Shown here piece by piece: positions 51,246-60,836 of a stretch of 64,000 nucleotides of DNA. The DNA is taken from positions 1 through 64,000 of the forward strand of contig JAOARV010000042.1 of NCBI GenBank assembly GCA_025210395.1, written 5' to 3'. The DNA comes from Marinisporobacter sp. Lineage in GTDB: Bacteria; Bacillota; Clostridia; Peptostreptococcales; Thermotaleaceae. How positions within the stretch are numbered: the stretch's first letter is position 1; every line of letters begins with the position of its first letter. The position numbers and the translations under genes are program-made. Under the pieces are notes generated by a model. The model saw nothing but the letters and a program-made list of their open reading frames with translations. It was not told the origin of the DNA and ran no database searches.

Positions 51246-51950
51246 GTGAATGAATTAAAAAAATCATATGGGCTGAAATTAGGATTGATAGGACTTACAT
51301 TAGGAATTTACTTTTTTGTAAAGCCTGTTCAGAATACAATCAATGAAGTGATCCTATTGATGAAGCAATTAGATGTAGATTTAGTGAAAGGATATATTCT
51401 ATCCTTTGGTATATGGGCACCTATTGTATCCTTTTTATTAATGGTATTTCAATCTATAGCAGCACCACTGCCAGCTTTTTTAATTACCTTTGCCAATGCT
51501 GCTTTATTTGGATGGATCAAAGGAGCTATTTTATCTTGGTCAAGTGCCATGGCAGGAGCTGTACTATGTTTTTATATAGCTAAATTTTTAGGAAGAGATG
51601 TTGTTGAAAAATTGACTAGTAAATTTGCATTAGAAAGTGTTGACAATTTTTTTGAAAAACATGGGAAATATGCCATATTGATTGCTAGGCTCCTTCCCTT
51701 TATATCCTTCGATATTGTAAGCTATGGAGCAGGACTTACATCTATGAGTTTTTGGGCATTCTTTTGGGCAACAGGCATTGGACAATTACCTGCAACCCTT
51801 ATATATTCTTATATAGGAGATCTATTAGTAGGAGATGTAAAAAAGATAGTATTTGGATTGTTGATGTTATTTGCATTAAGTGTTTTTATTTTCTTATTAA
51901 AGAGAATTTGGAATGAAAAAACAAAAGAAAAAGATAAGAAAATAAGGTAA
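51246..51950 (+). CDS. TVP38/TMEM64-family membrane protein (YdjX/YdjZ-like)
   Basis: Polytopic protein of 234 residues with about five or six membrane segments. The VTT/SNARE-associated domain signature is clear: FQSIAAPLPAFLITFANAALFGW, then CFYIAKFLGRDVVEKL, the Arg-containing ARLLPFISFDIVSYGAGLTSM and GQLPATLIYSYIGD. The family acts in membrane lipid or ion handling; its function here is unknown. The start is GTG 51246. In E. coli two such proteins (YdjX and YdjZ) are encoded in the ydjXYZ-ynj region, which this locus resembles. Confidence 0.88.
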   Translation: MNELKKSYGLKLGLIGLTLGIYFFVKPVQNTINEVILLMKQLDVDLVKGYILSFGIWAPIVSFLLMVFQSIAAPLPAFLITFANAALFGWIKGAILSWSSAMAGAVLCFYIAKFLGRDVVEKLTSKFALESVDNFFEKHGKYAILIARLLPFISFDIVSYGAGLTSMSFWAFFWATGIGQLPATLIYSYIGDLLVGDVKKIVFGLLMLFALSVFIFLLKRIWNEKTKEKDKKIR

Positions 51951-51978
51951 GTAGGATATGGAGAAGGATGGTAAACCA

Positions 51979-53103
51979 ATGGAGTATATAAGGATTTCAG
52001 AAAAAGCCATGAAAACATCAAAGAAAATAGCAAATGATTGTATTGGGTGTCAAATTTGTATGAAAAACTGTCCCATGTTAAAAAGCTTTTGTAGCTCTCC
52101 AAAAGAACTCTTTCAAAATATGGTAAAAGAAAAAAGGGTAAGGATCAGTATTCCTTATGCTTGTAATTTGTGTGGATATTGTACAAGGGTTTGTCCGAAG
52201 GGAATCGACCTTAAAAAAGCTTTTTTAGACTTAAGAGAGGATATATTTAAGGAGAATAAAAACCTTATTAAAGGATATGAAGCTATAAATTTTCATCAAA
52301 TGAGTAGTTTTTCAAAACTTTTTACTGCATCAGCTCAAGATGGGAAAAAAATGAGAAGAGCTTTTATCCCAGGCTGTAGCTTGACTGCTTATAATCCTAA
52401 TATGGTGATGAAAACATACAAATATCTAAAAGAAAAGCTACCAGATACAGGGATCATTTTAAAATGCTGCGGGAATCCAACGCACTCCATAGGGGATGCC
52501 TACAAATTCAAAGAGTACTACGGAAAGCTTCAAGAGGAAATAGAAAAGATGCAGGTGGAAGAAGTTATCGTAGCTTGTCAAAATTGTTTTATGACTATTA
52601 AAGAAAACAGCAGCCATATAAAAGTAACATCTCTTTGGGAAGTGGTAGCAGAAATGGGCGTGCCTGAAAAGATGAAAAACAAAGGAAAAGATATAGATAT
52701 TGCTTTTACTATACATGATCCTTGTCCAACGAGAGATGAAATCCATATACATGATAGTGTAAGAAGGATTATGAAGGAATTAGGATTTAAAGCAAAAGAG
52801 TTTCAGAATAATAGAGAAAAAACCTCTTGCTGTGGCATGGGGGCTATGGTTATTTTGACAAATTCTGAAATAGGTCTAACTCAAATGAAAAGACGAGCCA
52901 ATGAAGCAGAAACAGACTATATTCTATCCTATTGTCAGTCTTGTGTGGAAGCTATGATGGTAGGAGGAAAAAAGGGTGTACATCTATTAGATTTATTAGT
53001 TGAAGAAGAAATGTATAAAGATTTTAATCAGAAAAAGAAAAGTACCATAAAAAAGTGGCTCAATAGGTATAAGGGAAAAAGAAAGATAGAGAACTTAAAG
53101 TAA
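51979..53103 (+). CDS. Fe-S oxidoreductase with CCG domains (GlpC/HdrD-like)
   Basis: Soluble electron-transfer protein of about 374 residues. Two ferredoxin-type [4Fe-4S] motifs, CIGCQICMKNCP and CNLCGYCTRVCP, are followed by two CCG (cysteine-rich) domains. The first ends in CCGNPTHSIGD and the second in CCGMGAM, as in heterodisulfide reductase HdrD and glycerol-3-phosphate dehydrogenase GlpC. ATG 51979 follows AAGGATGG; ATG 51958 is also possible. It lies between a TMEM64 protein and a truncated one. Its electron partners are not encoded nearby. Confidence 0.88.
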   Translation: MEYIRISEKAMKTSKKIANDCIGCQICMKNCPMLKSFCSSPKELFQNMVKEKRVRISIPYACNLCGYCTRVCPKGIDLKKAFLDLREDIFKENKNLIKGYEAINFHQMSSFSKLFTASAQDGKKMRRAFIPGCSLTAYNPNMVMKTYKYLKEKLPDTGIILKCCGNPTHSIGDAYKFKEYYGKLQEEIEKMQVEEVIVACQNCFMTIKENSSHIKVTSLWEVVAEMGVPEKMKNKGKDIDIAFTIHDPCPTRDEIHIHDSVRRIMKELGFKAKEFQNNREKTSCCGMGAMVILTNSEIGLTQMKRRANEAETDYILSYCQSCVEAMMVGGKKGVHLLDLLVEEEMYKDFNQKKKSTIKKWLNRYKGKRKIENLK

Positions 53104-53212
53104 ACTTACTTAGCAAAGCTGAATATTTTGAATCAATTTGTATAAGTAGGAAGCCTATAGAATAATAAAGGGGGAAAAAGAATAAAAAAAATGAAGATAG
53201 ATAGGCATTTAA

Positions 53213-53662
53213 TTAGGGGGATTAGCCTTTGGTCCTATTATGGGAAGTATATGGACTACAGTAGGCGCGTTGATTACAGATAGTTGTGCTTTCTTGACTG
53301 CTAGGTATGCAGCAAGAGGGACAGTAGAAAAATGGGTTAAAGAAAATGAGAAATTCAAAAGAATAGATGAAGGAGTAAAAAGACAAGGATGGCGAATTCT
53401 CATGGTTACCAGACTTGTGCCTGTATTTCCATATATGCTTCAAAGCTATGCTTATGGTTTAACCAATATAAGCTTTAGATCTTATATATTTGTTTCATGG
53501 ATGTGTACCATACCAGGAATCATTGCATTTACCTTCATGGGTGGAGGGGTTGTAAGTGGGGATGGAAATATAAAAAATACCTTTAGTTATCTTGAAATAG
53601 GAGCCATTATTTTTGTTTTTCTTTCATTCATCCCTAAATATATGAGGAAATTGCATAATTAA
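53213..53662 (+). pseudogene. Truncated second TVP38/TMEM64 gene (YdjZ-like)
   Basis: An open frame without a proper start reads LGGLAFGPIMGSIWTTVGALITDSCAFLTARYAARG and continues through TRLVPVFPYMLQSYAYGLTNIS to a normal C terminus. The first 70 or so residues of a TMEM64 protein are missing. A ribosome site GGGGG and an ATG at 53191 (MKIDRHLIRG) precede it in another frame, as if an internal deletion joined the two pieces out of frame. Translation from the internal ATG 53240 would give 140 residues. Confidence 0.7.
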
Positions 53663-54071
53663 TATTTATCCTTTAGTCCTGAAATTGCATACAATTTGAT
53701 CCAGTAAAATACATAACACTAATCATATTTATGCATAATCTAGGTAGATTTTATGTAATATGAAATTTCCTCATACAAAAAAGAAAAGGGGCGTACAATT
53801 TTAATATAAATTTTACAATATTACGAAGGCTTGTGATATTGTTTTTTATTATGAATTATTTAGGAAGTAGTAAACTTGTTGAAAATTGGGGATTTAGATA
53901 ATGATGCTACCCTACTTAACCCCGTTTATACTACAAATTATAGGCGTGACAGCTTGATAAATGATGATGCATAGGGTACGGATTTATGTTATCCTGATAC
54001 AGGATAGATGTATCTAAAGAACTAGAAAAAAGATGATAAAAAACATATGAATAATAGAAAGGAGTTTAGAT
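53663..54071 (+). promoter_or_regulatory. Long leader with conserved-looking pairing before the binding-protein gene
   Basis: No gene is present. TACCCTA at 53908-53914 can pair with TAGGGTA at 53972-53978, enclosing about 57 bases, and TATCCTG-ATA-CAGGATA at 53990-54006 is a perfect hairpin. It lacks a T-run before the ribosome site AAGGAG at 54059. I could not match it to any riboswitch class I know. Confidence 0.4.
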
Positions 54072-55313
54072 ATGAAAAAAATGATTGCAGGTCTTTGTAG
54101 CATGATTCTTATGGTTACAATCCTAGTAGGTTGTACAAAGACTCAGGATGCTAAAATATCTACAGATTTATTCGATGTAAATTGGGAAGAAATTGTCAAA
54201 GAAAGCAAAGGAAAAACCGTCAATATCCATATGTGGGGTGGAGATGATTCAGTAAATAGATATATGGATGAATGGGTAGCCCCTAGGTTAAAAGAAACCT
54301 ATAATATTGAACTAAATCGTGTACCCATTAATGATGCAAAGGATATGATCAATAAATTGCTTACAGAAAAAGAAGTTGGAAAAACAAATGGAAGCATAGA
54401 TATCTTTTGGATCAATGGAGAAAATTTTAAGATTTCAAAGGAAAATGACCTTTTGTGGGATTCTTTTGTAGATAAGCTTCCTAATTACAATACATATGTA
54501 GACAAGGATGCATTAGATATACAATATGATTTTGGAGAAGAGATAAAGGGTATGGAAGCCCCATGGGGGAAATCACAATTTGTCTTTATTTATGATGAAT
54601 CGAAAATAAAAAATCCCCCTAAGTCTATGGAAGAGTTAAAAAACTGGGTAACAGAAAACCCAGGGAAATTTACTTATCCAGCCCCTCCAGATTTTACTGG
54701 AAGTGCATTTGTTCGTCATGCTTTATTTGAAACAACTGGTGGATATAAACAGTATCTTACAAAGATGAATCAAGAAGCGTTCAAAAATCAATCAAGACAA
54801 TTATGGGATTATTTAAACCAAATCAAACCCTATCTTTGGAGAAAAGGAAAAACCTATCCTGAAAGTATAGCAAAATTAGATAGACTTTATGAAAATGGGG
54901 AAGTATGGATGAGTCTATCCTATAATCCTGTTCATGCTGCTAGTAAAATAAAACTGGGGCAATTTGCCAAAACTACAAAAACATTTTTATTAGATCAGGG
55001 CACACTAGCCAATACCCATTATTTGAGTATCCCTTTTAATGCTACACAAAAGGCTGGAGCTATGGTTGTGATTGATTTTTTATTATCTCCAGAAGCTCAG
55101 ATGAAAAAATTTGATCCTAAATATTGGGGAGATGGTGCTGTATTATCTTATGACAAGCTTTCAAATGATGAGAAAAAATCTTTTCGTGAGATAGACAGAG
55201 GAGAGGTTACTCTTTCACAAGAAATATTAGAAAAAAATAGGATTCCAGAGATTTCTGCTGAATATGTACACGAAATTGAAAAGGGTTGGATGGAAAATGT
55301 GGTCAAGAAGTAA
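54072..55313 (+). CDS. ABC transporter solute-binding lipoprotein (YnjB-like)
   Basis: Extracellular binding protein of 413 residues. The signal peptide ends in lipobox LVGC with Cys21. The mature part has VNIHMWGGDDSVNRYMDEWVAP and FWINGENFKISKENDLLWDSF, a pattern of the YnjB group within the iron/thiamine/polyamine type binding proteins. The order binding protein, permease(s), ATPase, CDP-alcohol transferase, with a triple rhodanese nearby, matches ynjBCDEF of E. coli. The ligand is unknown. The last 17 bases overlap the permease gene. Confidence 0.88.
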   Translation: MKKMIAGLCSMILMVTILVGCTKTQDAKISTDLFDVNWEEIVKESKGKTVNIHMWGGDDSVNRYMDEWVAPRLKETYNIELNRVPINDAKDMINKLLTEKEVGKTNGSIDIFWINGENFKISKENDLLWDSFVDKLPNYNTYVDKDALDIQYDFGEEIKGMEAPWGKSQFVFIYDESKIKNPPKSMEELKNWVTENPGKFTYPAPPDFTGSAFVRHALFETTGGYKQYLTKMNQEAFKNQSRQLWDYLNQIKPYLWRKGKTYPESIAKLDRLYENGEVWMSLSYNPVHAASKIKLGQFAKTTKTFLLDQGTLANTHYLSIPFNATQKAGAMVVIDFLLSPEAQMKKFDPKYWGDGAVLSYDKLSNDEKKSFREIDRGEVTLSQEILEKNRIPEISAEYVHEIEKGWMENVVKK

Positions 55314-56196
55314 ACCTTACCTTTTGATTTTTCCGTCCCTCATGTTAGTGGTGGTTTTGTTTTTTGGAGGAATCCTAGAAGGGTTTATGCAAAGTATTGG
55401 ACTACATTCCTTAGGGGTAGTTCCTTTTACGTTGAAATTTTATAAAGAAGTAATTATTTCTACTGAATTTTGGGAATCCTTTTTTCTTACAGCTCGCATT
55501 GCTATTATATCTACGCTGATTTCAAGTCTTTTAGGCATGTGGGTGATTGTTTGTTTATTTTTGATAAGAAAAGGGGAAAAGCGGGAGAAAACATTATTAA
55601 TGCAACGGCTTTTTCAAATTCCCATGCTATTTCCATATTTGATTGCAGCATATTTCGTATTTTTTATGTTGGGGCAGAGTGGATGGATTGCTAGGGTTTT
55701 AGTTCATATGGGGATCATTCAGAAAATGGGAGATTTCCCTGTTATTGTGAATGATTCATTTGGATGGGGGATTATTTTTACTTATGTATGGAAAACTACG
55801 CCTTTTGTGGTATTGATGCTTTATCCTGTGATTTTACAGATCTATGATTCATGGATAGAGGTAGGGCGAGTGTTTGGAGCCAATCCTTTTAAGTTTTTTA
55901 GAGCCATTGTTTTTCCTCTTTTAATTTCTCCTTGGAAAACATCTGCTTTTATTATTTTATCTTATACGGCTTTAGCCTTTGAAGTTCCCTATCTTCTAGG
56001 GGTTACTTATCCTAAGGCTCTTTCTGTTTATTCCTATGAAATTTATATGAATGGTAATTTAACAGATCGACCAAAGGCTATGGTAATCAATATTATTTTA
56101 ACAATGATGCTCCTTGTAGTAGGATGGATTTTTTACTTACTAGGAAATTATAAATTTTCGAAACTGTGGACAAGTAAAAAAATGAAGGGGCTGTAG
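55297..56196 (+). CDS. ABC importer permease, first half (YnjC-like)
   Basis: Membrane protein of 299 residues with six membrane segments. The EAA loop EVGRVFGANPFKFFRAIVFPLL, which contacts the ATPase, is at about residue 188. ATG 55297 gives a compact start (MWSRSKPYLLIFPSL); ATG 55264 would overlap the binding-protein gene further. In E. coli YnjC is one long polypeptide of two such modules; here they are separate genes, this one and the next. Confidence 0.88.
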   Translation: MWSRSKPYLLIFPSLMLVVVLFFGGILEGFMQSIGLHSLGVVPFTLKFYKEVIISTEFWESFFLTARIAIISTLISSLLGMWVIVCLFLIRKGEKREKTLLMQRLFQIPMLFPYLIAAYFVFFMLGQSGWIARVLVHMGIIQKMGDFPVIVNDSFGWGIIFTYVWKTTPFVVLMLYPVILQIYDSWIEVGRVFGANPFKFFRAIVFPLLISPWKTSAFIILSYTALAFEVPYLLGVTYPKALSVYSYEIYMNGNLTDRPKAMVINIILTMMLLVVGWIFYLLGNYKFSKLWTSKKMKGL

Positions 56197-56206
56197 AGGA
56201 AGAAAA

Positions 56207-57010
56207 ATGAAAAAAAATAAAGAAATCATATGGTGGATTGTTTTAATAGGAATTATATTTTTAGGGGTTGTACCTATTCTTCTTATGCTTTTATCAAGCT
56301 TTTCAAATGGCTGGAAATGGCCAGAAGTTTTTCCTCATAGCTTTAGTTTAAGAGCATGGCAATATATTTTTACAAGTACTTCTAAAACATTAGAAGGAAT
56401 AGGAATGAGTCTCAAAATTGCACTCATAGTAACCCTTATAAACCTAATTTTTGCCATACCCGCAGGAGATGCCTTAGGAAGGTATGCTTTTAAAGGGAAG
56501 AAATTCATAGAGGGTATTTTATTTATGCCTATTGTTGTACCACCTATTGTGGTGATGATGGGAATGTATAAGACTTTTATCCGATTAGATTTGACAGAAT
56601 CTATTATGGGAGTTGTTATAGCTCATATGATTGCTACTTTGCCCTATATGATTCGAGCCATTATGATTAGTTTTAATCATCTTGGTTTTGAGTGGGAGGA
56701 ACAAGCCAAAATGCTTGGAGGGGGAAGGTTTTATCGTTTTTTTTATGTAATTTTACCATTTTTACTTCCCGGGATCGTTGCAGGCTCAAGTCTTACTATC
56801 TTGATTTCACTTAGTCAATATATTGTAACGGTCCTTATAGGTGGCGGAAAAATTGTTACTTTGCCTATTTTAATGTTTCCCTTTATCAATGGGAATGATC
56901 AGAGTATAGGGGCAGCTTATACAGTTTTATTTGCCATCATGGCAATCTTTTCCCTATGGATTATGGATCTATTTTTAAAAAGGTATTATGAAGACAAAAA
57001 AATTTATTGA
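56207..57010 (+). CDS. ABC importer permease, second half (YnjC-like)
   Basis: Membrane protein of 267 residues with six membrane segments. Its EAA loop is EEQAKMLGGGRFYRFFYVILPFLLPG near residue 164. The ribosome site GAGGAAG lies 5 bases before the ATG, 10 bases after the first permease gene. It should form a heterodimer with that protein. Confidence 0.9.
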   Translation: MKKNKEIIWWIVLIGIIFLGVVPILLMLLSSFSNGWKWPEVFPHSFSLRAWQYIFTSTSKTLEGIGMSLKIALIVTLINLIFAIPAGDALGRYAFKGKKFIEGILFMPIVVPPIVVMMGMYKTFIRLDLTESIMGVVIAHMIATLPYMIRAIMISFNHLGFEWEEQAKMLGGGRFYRFFYVILPFLLPGIVAGSSLTILISLSQYIVTVLIGGGKIVTLPILMFPFINGNDQSIGAAYTVLFAIMAIFSLWIMDLFLKRYYEDKKIY

Positions 57011-57028
57011 GAAAAAGGATGGAGCAAG

Positions 57029-58111
57029 ATGGATATATTAAAGCTAATCAATATAAAAAAGAGTCATAATACCAATAGGGAGAATAATTTTTTATTAAAA
57101 ATAGATCATTTAAATATTAAGGAAGGTGAATTTTTTGGATTAGTTGGCTCTTCAGGATGTGGGAAAACAACTCTTTTAAAAGTTATAGCAGGCTTATGTG
57201 CTATAGATCAAGGGGAAATATATATAGAAGAGAAAGATATCACAAAGGTTGTAGCAGAAAAGAGAGGATTAGGTATGGTTTTTCAACAACCTCTTTTATT
57301 TCCCCATATGACGGTACTAGAAAACATTGCCTTCGGTCTTAGAATAAAAAAGGTTCCTAAAGGGGAATACATAAAAAAAGTAAGGGATATCCTTGAAATC
57401 GTTGGACTGAAAGGATTTGAAAATAGATACCCCTCAGAGTTAAGTGGTGGGCAGCAGCAAAGAATAGCTATTGCAAGGGCAATAGTCATAAAGCCTAAAA
57501 TTTTATTAATGGATGAACCCTTTAGTGCACTAGATCCTTCACTAAGAGAAGAAATGAGAAATTTAATTGCTAAAATCCATAGAAAATACAAAATGACGAT
57601 TGTTTTTGTTACTCATGATCGGGAGGAAGCTTTTGTCTTGTTTGATCGTATGGCAATTATGAAAGAGGGAAGTATTTTACAGGTGGGAAGACCCAAAAAT
57701 CTTTATGAAAAACCTTCAAGTCCATATATTGGAGAGTTTTTAGGAGTGAAAAATATTTTTCATGGAAAAATAGAAAATGACTTTTTTATAAGTGATGATT
57801 TTAAGATAAAATTTTCAAATGAAAAAAATAATCAATGGGGACATGTTATTTTAAGACCTGAAAGTTTTCATGTAAGGAAAATAAAAGAGAAAGGCAAAAA
57901 AGAAAACCAATTTACTGGAAGCGTGGAAGAATGCAGGTTTCAGCAGGGGTTTTTATTGTTGAAAATAAGGGTCTATTCAAAAACTATTGAAGTGATACAA
58001 AAGGCTGAATATGGTATGGATTTTCAGGTAGGGGAAGAAGTATTTGTAGCATACCATAGGAGAGAAATTTCGTTTATAGAGAATGTTAATTCAGATAAGT
58101 TATTAGAATGA
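57029..58111 (+). CDS. ABC importer ATPase (YnjD-like)
   Basis: ATPase of 360 residues. The Walker A GSSGCGKTT is at about residue 39, the Q-loop in FQQPLLFPHM, signature LSGGQQQR, Walker B LLMDEPFSALD and H-loop VTHDREEA. A C-terminal TOBE-like extension of about 120 residues (VKNIFHGKIEN...HVILRPESFHVRKI) may be regulatory; E. coli YnjD is shorter and lacks most of it. It completes the importer. A short gap separates it from the CDP-alcohol transferase gene. Confidence 0.92.
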   Translation: MDILKLINIKKSHNTNRENNFLLKIDHLNIKEGEFFGLVGSSGCGKTTLLKVIAGLCAIDQGEIYIEEKDITKVVAEKRGLGMVFQQPLLFPHMTVLENIAFGLRIKKVPKGEYIKKVRDILEIVGLKGFENRYPSELSGGQQQRIAIARAIVIKPKILLMDEPFSALDPSLREEMRNLIAKIHRKYKMTIVFVTHDREEAFVLFDRMAIMKEGSILQVGRPKNLYEKPSSPYIGEFLGVKNIFHGKIENDFFISDDFKIKFSNEKNNQWGHVILRPESFHVRKIKEKGKKENQFTGSVEECRFQQGFLLLKIRVYSKTIEVIQKAEYGMDFQVGEEVFVAYHRREISFIENVNSDKLLE

Positions 58112-58253
58112 TTAGTTAGATAGTGAACTTGTTTAGTAAAGCTGAACATTGTAAATTTAGATGGGGATTTACTCACATCTGAATGCATTTGCACTTCTAC
58201 TGAATAGAAGTGGAAGACTTGAAGAAGATAAAATATCAATAGTGGAGGAAAAT

Positions 58254-58838
58254 ATGTTAGATACTTATGGAAGAAAATATGCACAACCATTGATTGAAAA
58301 TGTTTCAAATGTTTTTATAAAATTGAATATGCGTGCCAATCATATAACAATCTTAGCATTTTTAATAGGAATTTCATCAGGATTTTTTATTTATTTTGAT
58401 TATTTCTTTGTGTCCTGTATTGCTTTATGGATTTCAGGACTTTTAGATGCTGTAGATGGAACAGTAGCAAGAAAAGAAAAGGATACTAGCTCGTGGGGAA
58501 CCCTTATGGACATTACCTTTGACCGAATTGTAGAGATGTCTATTGTTATAGGATTAGCGGTGAAATTTCCCTACGCTCGTATGCAACTTTTGATCTTAAC
58601 GGCTTCTATTTTGTTATCCATGGCCATTTTTTTAACAGTGGGTGCATTATCAGAAAAGAATGGAATAAAATCATTTTATTATCAAGCAGGTATTGCTGAG
58701 AGAACGGAAGGCTTTATCTTATTTACAGGGATGATTTTATTTAGAAATTATATGGGGTGGATTACAAATCTATTTACTTTAGTGGTGGGGATTACAGCTA
58801 TTCAACGTATGATGGAAGCAAAGAAATTGCTAAAGTGA
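58254..58838 (+). CDS. CDP-alcohol phosphatidyltransferase family protein (YnjF-like)
   Basis: Integral membrane enzyme of 194 residues with about five or six membrane segments. The catalytic motif DGxxARx8GxxxDxxxD is present as DAVDGTVARKEKDTSSWGTLMDITFDR at about residues 57-83. It transfers a phosphatidyl group from CDP-diacylglycerol to an alcohol; the alcohol is unknown. ATG 58254 follows GGAGGA, and an earlier ATG at 58161 has no ribosome site. It is the last gene of the ynj-like set, as ynjF is in E. coli. Confidence 0.88.
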   Translation: MLDTYGRKYAQPLIENVSNVFIKLNMRANHITILAFLIGISSGFFIYFDYFFVSCIALWISGLLDAVDGTVARKEKDTSSWGTLMDITFDRIVEMSIVIGLAVKFPYARMQLLILTASILLSMAIFLTVGALSEKNGIKSFYYQAGIAERTEGFILFTGMILFRNYMGWITNLFTLVVGITAIQRMMEAKKLLK

Positions 58839-59016
58839 AATCATAAAATTCAATGGATCGACCAATTGAATGATCATTGAGAAAATTTATTTTTTTGAGA
58901 TTAGTACATAAAATATGAAAAAGAGGAAAAGGTTTTTTTCAATGAATAGAAGTTAATTATTATTATATTTATAAAAACATATTAATAAAAAAACGAAAAA
59001 AATTTTAAAAAAAGTA

Positions 59017-59045
59017 TTGACGAAGGACTTAAATGGTAGTACAAT
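59017..59045 (+). promoter_or_regulatory. Promoter of the ilv operon
   Basis: TTGACG at 59017-59022 and TACAAT at 59040-59045 have the ideal 17-base spacing. The start near 59052 precedes the T-box stem I. Confidence 0.75.
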
Positions 59046-59079
59046 GTGTTTAACTTATTTAACAGAATATTTCAAGAGT

Positions 59080-59386
59080 TACGACGGAGAGAAAAATGCC
59101 ATTTCTTTGATTACAGAGAGCTAGCGCTTTGCTGAAAGCTAGCATCAAATAGGTATACAATAATCACTCCTGAACTGCCGAGTCGAAAGAAATAATTAAG
59201 TAGATAAGGCCGGGATTCTACAAAACGTAGAAGTGCCACCGTTATATGGCTAGGGTTAAAGGCATTGTCCTTAGACCTGAAGAGTCAATTCATGTGAGTG
59301 AATTGTAAATTAGGGTGGTACCACGAGCAAAGTCTCTCGTCCCTAAGACATAAATATTTATGTCTTAGGGATGGGAGATTTTTTAT
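59080..59386 (+). ncRNA. T-box leader, probably isoleucine-specific
   Basis: The leader has the T-box landmarks: stem I start ACGACGGAGAGAAAAATGCC, the AGAGAG motif, the T-box GGTGGTACCACG at 59315-59326, and a long terminator stem (CCCTAAGACATAAATA with TATTTATGTCTTAGGG, then GGGAGATTTTTT) at about 59341-59386. The likely specifier triplet is ATC (Ile) at about 59162-59164, before ACTCCTGAACTGCC. Uncharged tRNA should stabilise the antiterminator and turn on ilvN-ilvC-ilvB. Confidence 0.9.
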
Positions 59387-59482
59387 ACCTATATTAGGAA
59401 GCAAATGATCAAAAGAAGTTATTGTGCAAAAATAAAACACAGAATATTTGGAATTTTCAATCGATAATAAGGAGGTAGGATG

Positions 59483-59755
59483 ATGAATAGAGTTTTATTT
59501 GCAGAAGTGAATAATCAACCAGAGGTGTTGATGCGTATTGTAGGTCTTTTAAGGAGAAGACAATTTTCAATGAAAAGTATCAGTATGGTAGAAGGAGAAA
59601 ATGAAACTTTAGCTCATTTGATGATTACAACAAACGAAAAGCCTGAAAGCATTGAAAGAGCAATGCTTTTAATAGAAAAAATTGTGGATGTTTATAAGGT
59701 AAAGACAATGGATGAAAATGTGAAAAAGGAAGCTAGTTTATACAAGGTAATGTAA
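59483..59755 (+). CDS. ilvN: Acetolactate synthase small (regulatory) subunit
   Basis: ACT-domain protein of 90 residues. It opens NRVLFAEVNNQPEVLMRIVGLLRRRQF and contains the strand MKSISMVEGENETLAHLMI typical of ALS regulatory subunits that bind branched-chain amino acids. It is shorter than the usual 160 residues, having only one ACT domain and a short tail, as known for some ALS small subunits (IlvM-like). GGAGGT at 59471 favours ATG 59483 over 59480. It precedes ilvC, with ilvB downstream. Confidence 0.88.
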   Translation: MNRVLFAEVNNQPEVLMRIVGLLRRRQFSMKSISMVEGENETLAHLMITTNEKPESIERAMLLIEKIVDVYKVKTMDENVKKEASLYKVM

Positions 59756-59811
59756 ATATTTAAAATATTTATAAAATATAAAGAAAAAGAAGATAAAGGG
59801 AGAGATGAAAA

Positions 59812-60804
59812 ATGGCAAAAATGTATTATGAAAAGGATGCAGCATTAGAATTATTTGAAGGAAAAAAGGTAGCAATTATAGGATTTGGAAGTCAAGGACA
59901 TGCCCATGCACTTAATTTAAAAGAGAGCGGTGTAGATGTGGTAGTTGGTCTTTATGAGGGAAGTAGATCTTGGGATAAAGTAAAAGAAAGTGGACTTGAG
60001 GTAATGACTGTAGCTGAAGCTGCTAAAGTAAGTAATGTAGTAATGGTTTTAGTACCAGATGAAAAACAAGCTAAGGTTTATAAGGAGTCTATAGAAGCAA
60101 ACTTAAATGAAGGAGATGCATTAGTATTTGCTCATGGCTTTAATATCCACTTTAATCAAATCGTACCACCTACTAATGTAGATGTTTTCTTAGTTGCACC
60201 AAAGGGACCTGGACATTTAGTAAGAAGAGTATATCAAGAAGGTGGCGGGGTACCTGGATTGTTTGCAGTACATCAAGATTATACAGGGAAGGCACGTGAG
60301 GTCGCTTTAGCTTATGCAAAAGGAATTGGAGCAGCAAGAGCCGGAGTTTTAGAGACTAGCTTTAAAGAAGAAACAGAAACAGATTTATTTGGAGAGCAAG
60401 CCGTACTTTGTGGAGGAGCTACAGAGCTTATCAAAGCAGGATTTGATACATTAGTAGAAGCAGGATATCAACCAGAGATTGCATATTTTGAATGTCTTCA
60501 TGAATTAAAATTAATCGTTGATTTACTATATGAAGGTGGATTTGAGAACATGCGTTACAGCGTTAGTGATACAGCAGAGTATGGAGACTACATGGTTGGT
60601 AGAAGAATCGTAAATGAAGAAACAAGAAAAGAAATGAAAAAAGTATTAAAAGAAATCCAAACAGGAAACTTTGCTAAAGATTGGATTACAGAGAATATGG
60701 CAAACAGACCCGTATTCACTGCAATGAAAAAAGCAGAGCTTGAGCATCCAATTGTTGAAGTTGGAAAAAAATTAAGAGCCATGATGTCGTGGTTAAAAAA
60801 ATAA
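59812..60804 (+). CDS. ilvC: Ketol-acid reductoisomerase
   Basis: NAD(P)H- and Mg-dependent enzyme of 330 residues, the class I length. It converts acetolactate or acetohydroxybutyrate to the dihydroxy acid in valine and isoleucine synthesis. The cofactor loop [17 protein letters not shown] is at about residues 22-38. [11 protein letters not shown] and the metal-binding acidic cluster ([16 protein letters not shown], with FECLHELK further on) are intact. GGGAG precedes the ATG. The residues after VGLYEG that set NADH or NADPH use cannot be judged by eye. Confidence 0.96.
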   Translation: MAKMYYEKDAALELFEGKKVAIIGFGSQGHAHALNLKESGVDVVVGLYEGSRSWDKVKESGLEVMTVAEAAKVSNVVMVLVPDEKQAKVYKESIEANLNEGDALVFAHGFNIHFNQIVPPTNVDVFLVAPKGPGHLVRRVYQEGGGVPGLFAVHQDYTGKAREVALAYAKGIGAARAGVLETSFKEETETDLFGEQAVLCGGATELIKAGFDTLVEAGYQPEIAYFECLHELKLIVDLLYEGGFENMRYSVSDTAEYGDYMVGRRIVNEETRKEMKKVLKEIQTGNFAKDWITENMANRPVFTAMKKAELEHPIVEVGKKLRAMMSWLKK

Positions 60805-60836
60805 AAAGATCAAGATAGGGAGGTTAGGCATAAGTC

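Noticed and set aside
53970-53990. GGGTACGGAT, similar to the hcp dyad half-site
   Set aside because: No second half-site and no -10 at the right distance.
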